From Ctena decussata (taxonomy: Eukaryota; Mollusca; Bivalvia; Lucinida; Lucinidae): a DNA stretch of 64,000 nucleotides. Both the position numbers and the translations under genes were made by a program. The stretch spans positions 86,401,138 through 86,465,137 of the forward strand of contig OZ022503.1 in NCBI GenBank assembly GCA_963989385.1, given 5' to 3'. Positions 57,359 to 64,000 of this stretch are shown here, piece by piece. A model generated the notes under the pieces. The model made no database searches. It was given only the letters and a program-made list of their open reading frames with translations, and had not been told where the DNA came from. Positions within the stretch are counted from its first letter, which is position 1. The number at the start of each line of letters is the position of its first letter.

Positions 57359-57583
57359 TGAGCCGCGACATGACAAAACCAACAAAGTGGTTGTGCGCCC
57401 AGCGCAGACTCAGATCAGCCTGGGCATCCGCCCAGTCTGATCAGAGTTTTTGCTGTCAGCATGCAGGTAGCTTAGACCCTTAGCTACCCTTTAAGCGCTC
57501 AGTAAAGACTCTGGTCAGACTGGGTAGATGCCTAGGCTGATCTTAGTCTGCGCTGGGCACACAACCACTTTGTTGGTTTTCTC
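57359..57583. mobile_element. Foldback MITE, copy 5, right end truncated
   Basis: Starts TGAGCCGCGACATGACAAAA, has both arms and the TAGCTTAGACCCTTAGCTA centre, but ends at TTGGTTTTCTC without the CGTGTCGCGGCTCA terminus. Confidence 0.88.
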
Positions 57584-57643
57584 TTTAGTAGTACTTGTAT
57601 CGTAGAAAAACTGTACAATATTAGAAAGTATATCCAAAGATTT

Positions 57644-58111
57644 TCAGAGCATTATATAATGGGTTTCCTCTGAACTAAGTAATGCAAACAACACGATAAG
57701 TAGAACAGTAACAATAAAACCAGTTTCAAGAATGTCATTTTCCTGGTTGTTGGTTAAACTATTTGTTTTTAGACGTCTCAAGGGTAAATTGAGAACATGT
57801 GTTCTAAGTATGATGTAAGGCAGTTCTGTTTTTATATCTGTTACAGTGTATTTTGATATTGATTTTAAAATCTGTCCGTTTTTTCTTTCGCGTTTCGCTC
57901 TTCTTCTTATTATGTTTTGAGTGGTCTGCAGTTCCTTTATACATGTACATGTACTTTGCAATGTATAGATGAAATTTCGAGGAGATGGTTTAAGTAACAG
58001 AAGCTGGCTGTTATACAAAGAATATTGCCCTCCGAGGTTAGTTTCTCCTCCCCCGGGGGCTATAGTACTTGACCTTTCCATAATATCCTGTTGAGAACAA
58101 AAGGGGATCAC
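57644..58111 (-). CDS. 155-codon open frame, doubtful
   Basis: The longest frame in the window that lies outside recognised repeats. The product is lysine/arginine-rich in the middle (RRRAKRERK) and has one hydrophobic stretch near the C-terminus (GFIVTVLLIVLFALLS) that could span a membrane. I recognise no family. A frame of this length is about what chance gives in 64 kb at this composition, and no splice or promoter context supports it. Confidence 0.12.
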   Translation of the reverse strand: MIPFCSQQDIMERSSTIAPGGGETNLGGQYSLYNSQLLLLKPSPRNFIYTLQSTCTCIKELQTTQNIIRRRAKRERKNGQILKSISKYTVTDIKTELPYIILRTHVLNLPLRRLKTNSLTNNQENDILETGFIVTVLLIVLFALLSSEETHYIML

Positions 58112-58656
58112 ACATTTTGAGTCGTCCGAATGACAGCTACGTTGTATGTTATGACCAAATTCTCGGCCACCGCATTCGATAGTTGGTTAATTCATACAAT
58201 TAACATTTGAGTTATCGTCCATTCAGTTGTAAAACAACGGACGCTACAGGTTTTTGGACCCATATAGTATGTCAAAAGATGTTAGTCAGGTTAAATAAAG
58301 GTTCGCATCAGACCATGAACACTAGATTAAATATGCCTTTCTTGGCAAGTGTAAGCAAAATTTGAGAGTTTGTTCGTGGATTCAAGATTTCTGCCAATGT
58401 TGCTAATGTCTAAAGGACTTCTATGCTTAAGGTGGGGATTTTCCCCATTTGACCGGCACGACAGGTTCGAATTTTCAAAAGTACAAACTGTGCGTATTTT
58501 TCCTAGCAGAGCTTCAACAAATTTGTAAACCGTATGAAATCAGATCATTTGTGATTCAGGCCCGAAGATATGGGGAGATAACTCAGGCTGACCTTACCTA
58601 CCCTAAATTTAAGATTTTCGCATACCAATTTTTTCGAGGCAATAAAAGTACTGAAA
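58112..58656. other. No gene seen
   Basis: No recognised repeat or gene; a 77-codon plus frame runs into the following SINE. Confidence 0.5.
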
Positions 58657-58928
58657 GCCGGTCCGCGAAGCGCAATCGATAGGGCACCTGACTCATAAGT
58701 AAGAGGTCCTGGGTTCGATACCCGGTCTGGCCACATACTTTCGTTTATCCTTCCGCTGATTCAAGAAGGGCAGTTGTCAGTTACTGGCGAAAGTATGTGC
58801 ACTTAGTACTGGTTAACCGCTTAGGAGATCTAAGTCTGCCCAGGAATAGTGTGGTTAGGTTAACTGACCGTCCCGACATGACCATAGCTGATTACCGTGG
58901 ACGTTAAGCATAAGATCAATCAATCAAA
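58657..58928 (+). mobile_element. tRNA-derived SINE, family B
   Basis: GCCGGTCCGCGAAGCGCAAT head with B box GGTTCGATACC, a body nearly identical to 18697-18967, and an AATCAATCAA tail. The anticodon-like region reads CTCATAA against CTCGTAA in the 18.7-kb copy. No clear target duplication could be identified. Confidence 0.92.
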
Positions 58929-59323
58929 AGCAGCCATTTATTCCATAAATTCTTGTCATAAATGCATGCTAAATGCATGCATACATGTATCACATTACAA
59001 AGCAATGATTTTCTGCTTGTTACGCCTGATTGGCATTTAAACTTGCAAAACCATAGTTACACTTCCGGTCAAAACGACCAAAAGGGAACGCTTCACTTTA
59101 ATAAAATACAAGTAATTTGCCCCCCCACCTCCACCCCCGTGACCCAGCATCTATCTAATTATACTGCAACACCCCCTCGCGAGGATTTTGTGCAGGAATG
59201 TCTGCGCGTCAAGGCTGTTAGAAAGTTAAAAGAATGCAGTGCTGAGATAAAAGATGAAAGTGTTAAAATGTTAAAAAGGTGAAGGGCAGATAAAAGCAGG
59301 TTAAAAACAATGTTCCTTTTGCT
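58929..59323. other. No gene seen; C-rich tract
   Basis: CCCCCCCACCTCCACCCCC near 59120 interrupts otherwise ordinary sequence. The 106-codon frame 58962-59282 has a lysine/glutamate-rich end but no recognised motif. The right part may include the 3' untranslated region of the LINE that follows on the minus strand. Confidence 0.4.
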
Positions 59324-59608
59324 TTATGGCATAGAATGGTCACCAGACCCGACTGCCTCTCTAAAGTGGTCTAGAGTAGGCAGAACAACAACATTAGCAG
59401 GCAGTGCATTCCCCTGTACCACAGCTAACGGAAAAAATGAATATTTATAGAAGTTAAAAGAAGTGTGTATTTGACGCAGGGCGAGGGGATGGTTATGTCT
59501 TGTCATTCTGGTGGGTTGCTGGAAGTATGATGGTATGGGAATAGAGACATGTCCATTAATAATTTTGTATAGCATTATCAGTCTCGCATCGGACCGCCTC
59601 TGTTCCAA
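59324..59608 (-). pseudogene. LINE ORF2 C-terminal fragment
   Basis: Read from 59608: LEQRRSDARLIMLYKIINGH, then IPIPSYFQ, TRMTRHNHPLALRQI, FNFYKYSFFPLAVVQGNALP, and the stop. This order (RR..ARL.MLYKI.NG, RHNHPL, YKYSFFP..V..WNALP) is the conserved region just after the reverse transcriptase domain of jockey/CR1-type non-LTR retrotransposons. One hallmark tryptophan (WNALP) is changed to G. The upstream part is missing; the neighbouring sequence to the right is a different part of such an ORF on the opposite strand. Confidence 0.85.
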
Positions 59609-59762
59609 TGACCTCCTACCAAGTATACTTTAATAAACACAATATACTTTATGACCTCCAGCACGGTTTCCGTGAGCGGAGGTCATGTGAAACCCAACTC
59701 ATTGAACTGGTAGAAGACTTAGCCCGCAACCTAACAGCAGGTCTGCAAACAGACCTAATTAT
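59609..59762 (+). pseudogene. LINE reverse transcriptase N-terminal motif fragment
   Basis: Reads HNILYDLQHGFRERRSCETQ, then LIELVEDLARNL, LQTDLII. HGFR..RSCETQL is the motif at the start of the reverse transcriptase domain in jockey/CR1-type LINEs. The coding match stops at LQTDLII, where the catalytic aspartate block (DFSKAFD) would follow. It lies head to head with the minus-strand C-terminal fragment. Frame continues to 59805 with unrelated residues. Confidence 0.85.
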
Positions 59763-61310
59763 TCAGCAGACTTATGCATGGCAAGTACGCAATATATATG
59801 AGTAGAAAGCTGTGGGAGGAACGATACTCAGTAAGCCAAAGAAGAATGGTCAAAAGTAGCACTGTGATCTTCATGAAATAAATTGTGTATAAAGACCTTG
59901 AAATGCGGTCAAGGTCACAACATTTAGTTAAAAAAATCCAGTGTTATCATGTAACTTACGTAAGTAAAAAGGGTGTGAGTCTATACAATAAATCATTATT
60001 TCAACTGGATCAGTTTCAGGATATTTTACGATTAATCTCAACAATGACGTCAAAGTCAACGTATGTTTAACGTAATAACATAGATACAAACACTTGGAAA
60101 TTCATTTGTCATGCAAGTTACATGTCATAGTCATAAATACAAAGCAAAAATCAGTGATCCGTATAATGTTTTAATTATGGGAAAAATTCACACCTTAAAC
60201 ATAGAAATCCGTTGCCCATAAAACTAGAGTTATTGCCATGTATCTCGAGTAAACTGCTGCGTATCATGGTATTTGGACAGTAGAAGCAAGCATGACCAAA
60301 GTTGCTCAGTTCCCTTGTGGCTATAGAACCTCACCTATCAGTTGGAACGCAAACCCTCGAAAAGCGGTGATTGTATTTACAACGGTGGATCCTTCCACAT
60401 AAAAAATAGGCCCTAAAAATGGCGAACATGGTTCTTGACGAAATTTCCCATTATTCTCAAATGTATGTAGAGACATTGATTATGTTAAATGATTAAACAC
60501 ATAACAATGTTTTGCTAACTAGTATTAAACAGGCTTTCTCAACAAAATTCAGGGCCAAAATTGCTCGAAATGCTAAAATATTCATCGTCAAAGTACAATA
60601 CTCTATCTTGATTCTACCGAAAACTTGCATCAACATAAAACATACTTTACAGAAAGCTGAGACTTTCTCCATTGCGCATACCTATGCCATCGAAAACTTT
60701 ATTATTTTTTCTTTTTGCATGTGAAATTTCAAGCAATATCGTTTTGGAACATTTTTACATTGCAAAATAAAAGATGGCATCTGTAGTTTTAACGCTCAGG
60801 AAACGGTCTTGCACGTGAAATGAGCACCAGCAATACTTGCCGGACAGCCACAATTTAGACAGAAAATTAATTCGACAACTTGTCAAACATTAGCTCAGAA
60901 TGCTAAATACTTGAAGAGGAGAAAAATTACGGAGTTAAGCTAGCTAAAATAGACTACAAACTTGTAACACGTACCTACCTGACTGCTGACCTGATTGGCA
61001 TTGTACAAATCTGACATTCTGACACTCAAATTTGTGTAAATAATATCCTTTTCTAATATTATCTATCTTTCAAACAGTCATCTGTTTTCTGTCAAATAAG
61101 TTATTAGGTCACTGTTGTGACGTAATAAAAAATGACGTATATTGCCTCGAGCTAGATTGCCAGTCCGCATGCCATGTAAACAGATTATACGTCGAACATA
61201 AAATGCACCAGTACGAAGTAAAGAGTTTCTTTCTTGTCGTTTTGTTTGTCTAGTTTTCGAAAAATTTACTTTCTGATTTTATAATTTGCTCAACAATTAC
61301 AGAGAACATA
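59763..61310. other. No gene seen
   Basis: AT-rich. An AAAGACCTTGAAATGCGGTC phrase near 59890 resembles array cores but does not repeat. Nothing else recognised. Confidence 0.5.
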
Positions 61311-61548
61311 TGAGCCGCGACACGAGAAAATCAACAAAGTGATTGTGCGCCCAGCGCAGACTCAGATCAGCCTCGGCATCTGCCTAGTCTGCACAGAGTC
61401 TTCCCAAAGCGCTTTAAGGGTAGCTAAGGGTCTAAGCCACCTTCATGCAGACAGCGAAGACTCTGATCAGACTGGGCGGGTGCTCAGGATTATCTTAGTC
61501 TGCGCTGGGCGCACAACCACATTGTTGGTCTTCTCGCGTCGCGGCTCA
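61311..61548. mobile_element. Foldback MITE, copy 6
   Basis: Starts TGAGCCGCGACACGAGAAAA and ends CTCGCGTCGCGGCTCA, with full arms and a TAGCTAAGGGTCTAAGC centre. The 104-codon frame 61339-61653 through it is a by-product. Confidence 0.9.
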
Positions 61549-62354
61549 AGTTACTTAGAAAGAAACGAGCCAGGTGGGGATGGAAGGAGGCGGTCGGTGA
61601 CGAGGGTGGGGGTGGGTGGGGGCCAGGGAAGTGGGGGAATTCATCTTGACTGATGCCTGGAGTGATGTGTATGTCCCAAACATGACTTGTGCAGTCGTTG
61701 CTGTGACAGCGTATTATCTCTCTCTCTCTGTCTGCCCGATTGGGCTTCATTGTTGTTACATACACTGAGATCTATTACAATCATTTGAATCTTACCAACA
61801 GTTGAGCCGCAACAGGGAAAGAGGAATCTTGTCGGATATGATAACAGCAAAATCTGCTTTGTCTAACAAGACTGCTTCAAGATACAAAGATGTATATATA
61901 AGCGAATAGCAAAACCCTGATTGGCTTGCAAGCAAACTCTTTCCGTTCTGAATTAGGTTACTAAGAGCATTTCGTGTGTTCGATGATGAGGCTGAAAATG
62001 TGTCGGGGTGTGCGGATGTGGGCGGTGTGGGGAACATTTGGAGGCTTGCTAAGTGCCATCCGACGTTTGGCACGTGGCACAAAAACAGCCATTTATTCCG
62101 TGGAAGCAAAGTACTGTACATGAACTTAAACTGTATACGAATCGCTCCACTTTGGCAAATTCAACATCCCGAATAAGCGTAAAGACCATTGACAGTAGCC
62201 TTAAACAATCTGCTTGAAAGTTGAAAATAGCGGGCGTGTGAGAAACTGTTGAAATACGCATGAACTTTGTATACTTATTCAAGCAACCCATCATTGCCTT
62301 CATTTAGCAAAATGTGCATGAACAAAAAAGCTACCAGCCAAGATCAATAATAGA
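61549..62354. other. No recognised gene; G-rich and CT tracts
   Basis: G-rich sequence at 61575-61640 and a CT microsatellite near 61711-61731. Open frames at 61792-62303 lack motifs. A TATATATAAGCG sequence at about 61892 could be a TATA box but nothing supports a gene. Confidence 0.4.
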
Positions 62355-62573
62355 ATGCACACATGCAAGCTGTTCATCTTTACTTTTATAACATTTGTAG
62401 TGCTAGCTATCTCAGTCTTTGCTTGTTGCAGGTCACCAGTGTACTTACTGACCCTCAGAAAATACTACAGTAAGGGAAAAGTGAAAACCTTCCCGCACGT
62501 CACCACATTTAGTAGCTTAGAGTGTTCAGATGAGAATCTGAAGGCCGCTAGCTCAATTCCTATCATTGCCTAA
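62355..62573 (+). CDS. 72-codon open frame with signal-like start, doubtful
   Basis: The product begins MHTCKLFIFTFITFVVLAIS and continues VFACCRS, a charged start plus a hydrophobic core and a small-residue/cysteine step, as in a secretion signal. The rest has only one further cysteine and no recognised fold. TTGCTTGTTGCAG inside it also looks like a splice acceptor, so if real it could instead be part of an exon boundary. Weak evidence. Confidence 0.15.
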   Translation: MHTCKLFIFTFITFVVLAISVFACCRSPVYLLTLRKYYSKGKVKTFPHVTTFSSLECSDENLKAASSIPIIA

Positions 62574-63262
62574 CGAATGTATTTCGACTGTTGTCCTTTT
62601 CGATTCGGAAATCGACTACTTAATTATTTAATTTCAGGACGCAGAGTATGAAGAATAAGCAGTTAAGCACAGAGTTGAGTATAAAGTGTACTGGATTGCC
62701 CTTTACATGTGCCTTCGGGACGATTCGTAAATGCAAAATTTTTAAATTTTCTGGTGACCTGCAATATACCCGGGCCTGCTAGTCGACCGGACAATAACAA
62801 TGTCACAATTCTAGTCGGCATACAAATGAAGAATGAACATGTTAAGCATTGGAAGGAACTGAAAAGAAATTGAGAGTGTACATGTAAATGTGTGGGCCTA
62901 CGGCAACCGGGTGCATTTTCAGAGGAAGCATCTCGGCAATAATATTTTTGATTTATCCTACCTTTGCAATGGGAGTAAACTCTTTAAGGAAAGCATTTGC
63001 TCCTTTGGGAGCAAAGATTTTTGAAGAGTCTCCCAGTTCAGGAAAACTAACAGGAAATTAATAAAGTTGTGTATTGATAATAAGTCTACGATAATTTGTG
63101 CCAGTTATCCATGAAAACGTGTTGCGGCTGTATATAGAACCGCCTCGCCAAGACTACTCTAATGTGAGGCAACATCAGTCATTTTAATAGAGAAATAGGA
63201 AAACACGATCTGAATTATTAGTAAATTAGTAGTAGATTTCAATTCTCGTATCGACGTGATCC
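62574..63262. other. No gene seen
   Basis: No recognised repeat, RNA gene or coding frame. Confidence 0.5.
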
Positions 63263-63427
63263 CTGCACCTGAGCGGAACGAGTCCACCATAGCCGCAGTA
63301 ACAGGGTGCCGAGCGTCCGTCCCTATTTTATTGTTATAAAGTTTTTGTTGTTTGTTTATGTGTGACTGCATAACCGAAAGGGCCCGTAATTGGAGAAATA
63401 AATGTTCTATTCTATTCTATTATTCTA
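63263..63427 (+). mobile_element. Short repeat E with TTCTA tail
   Basis: GAGCGGAACGAGTCCACCAT and AGGGTGCCGAGCGTCCGTCC match the cores at 10085 and 12560. Sequence then runs through ACCGAAAGGGCCCGTAATTG to AATAAATG and a (TTCTA)n tail. A polarised body with a microsatellite tail suggests a SINE- or LINE-like retroposon 3' end. Confidence 0.55.
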
Positions 63428-63476
63428 TGTAGATCTACCCGTGTACCTGCAGATTTGTAAATGTTGCCCCGCCCCC

Positions 63477-63480
<4 letters not shown>

Positions 63481-63532
<52 letters not shown>
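63481..63532. repeat. (CA)26 microsatellite
   Basis: A perfect run of 26 CA dinucleotides following a C-rich stretch. It makes a repetitive Thr-His frame (63402-63602) that is not a gene. Confidence 0.95.
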
Positions 63533-63534
<2 letters not shown>

Positions 63535-63756
63535 TGGCTGACGAGTTTCTCAAACTGATACAGGCTATGCAAAAACATCGCATGCATACAGTGCACTGCT
63601 AACCCTTCTCAAAGGCGTAACTGCCTTTACGCTAATACCCAGGTGCGTATTGTAAGTTTGTCAAATAGACAAAATTTCAACAGGTATCGCCATATTTGAT
63701 GATGCTGGTATTTGTAAATTGAACAAGATTTCAATAGTAGCGGCAAGCAGACACGA

Positions 63757-63766
63757 CTATATAAAG
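63757..63766 (+). promoter_or_regulatory. Possible TATA box
   Basis: CTATATAAAG is close to the ideal animal TATA sequence. About 30 bases downstream lies a pyrimidine-rich segment that could hold a start site. The window ends before any gene could be seen. Confidence 0.25.
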
Positions 63767-64000
63767 TATCTTTGGGACCCACCTCTTATTCTTGCTCTCA
63801 AAGGATAAACATAATTGTGCGTAAAGTGTAATAACCCCTACACTCCTGCTTCTAACCTCCCACGAAGGGGGTGGGGGAGGGCATTCCTCATCCCTCCCGG
63901 GTTACTCACATACAACCGTTTATTTGACTTCTGAAATCAAGCGCGTGATCTGCTAATTATAAAAAGAAATAACCGTTAAATTACCGTTCAATTATGAGGG
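63767..64000. other. No gene seen at window end
   Basis: Contains a G-rich GAAGGGGGTGGGGGAGGG patch and no recognisable coding frame. Confidence 0.5.

Noticed and set aside
63402..63602. Thr-His repeat protein
   Set aside because: Product of the (CA)26 microsatellite.

Overview
The window looks like intergenic or intronic DNA from an animal, most likely a bivalve mollusc. A heterodont or venerid clam is my guess from remembered repeat families, not something I could search. It is AT-rich and has no operon-like packing, and I could defend no intact protein-coding gene. The longest open frames (about 140 to 180 codons) either lie in tandem repeats or are about as long as chance would give in 64 kb of AT-rich DNA. 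What can be annotated is dense and strongly nested repeat content.

Layout. 1-5.9 kb is mostly featureless. 5.9-8.2 kb is a complete hairpin-ended element with a core of about 13 units of 156 bp. 9-10 kb has a GC-rich patch with histone-type stem-loops and a tRNA-derived SINE. 10.5-16.4 kb holds SINE fragments, a degenerate 19-bp minisatellite and low-complexity tracts. 16.4-20.5 kb is a nested stack: an outer element with ~280-bp units, broken by a second array element and, separately, by a SINE with a 12-bp target duplication. 20.8-22.7 kb has a foldback MITE and a ~365-bp satellite family. 22.7-27.4 kb is nearly empty. 27.5-31 kb has ~146-bp arrays and a ~2-kb element with ~38-bp terminal inverted repeats. 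31.5-36.5 kb holds a reverse transcriptase scrap, a ~151-bp array ending in a perfect hairpin, and the main ~365-bp satellite array. 37-41.9 kb has two MITEs, a minus-strand SINE, and a reverse transcriptase fragment lying inside another array. 42.5-43.4 kb is non-repetitive and carries two full matches to the RFX X-box. 43.4-51.4 kb has two copies of a retroelement 3' region; one carries a decayed reverse transcriptase, the other is split by a 1,063-bp element. 52-54 kb is another array element abutting a SINE. 55.7-56.2 kb has duplicated hairpins. 56.4-61.5 kb has three MITEs, two SINEs and an inverted pair of LINE fragments. The end of the window has a (CA)26 tract and a TATA-like site.

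No genes work together here. The coherent story is the repeats. Several array elements share two kinds of end module (one beginning near TTTTAGCTCACC, the other ending near GGCCCTCTTGTT) but carry unrelated tandem cores, many with units of about 145-156 bp. Parasitic sequences (SINEs, MITEs, LINEs and a Penelope-like or related reverse transcriptase family) are layered inside one another, and several insertions can be ordered in time.
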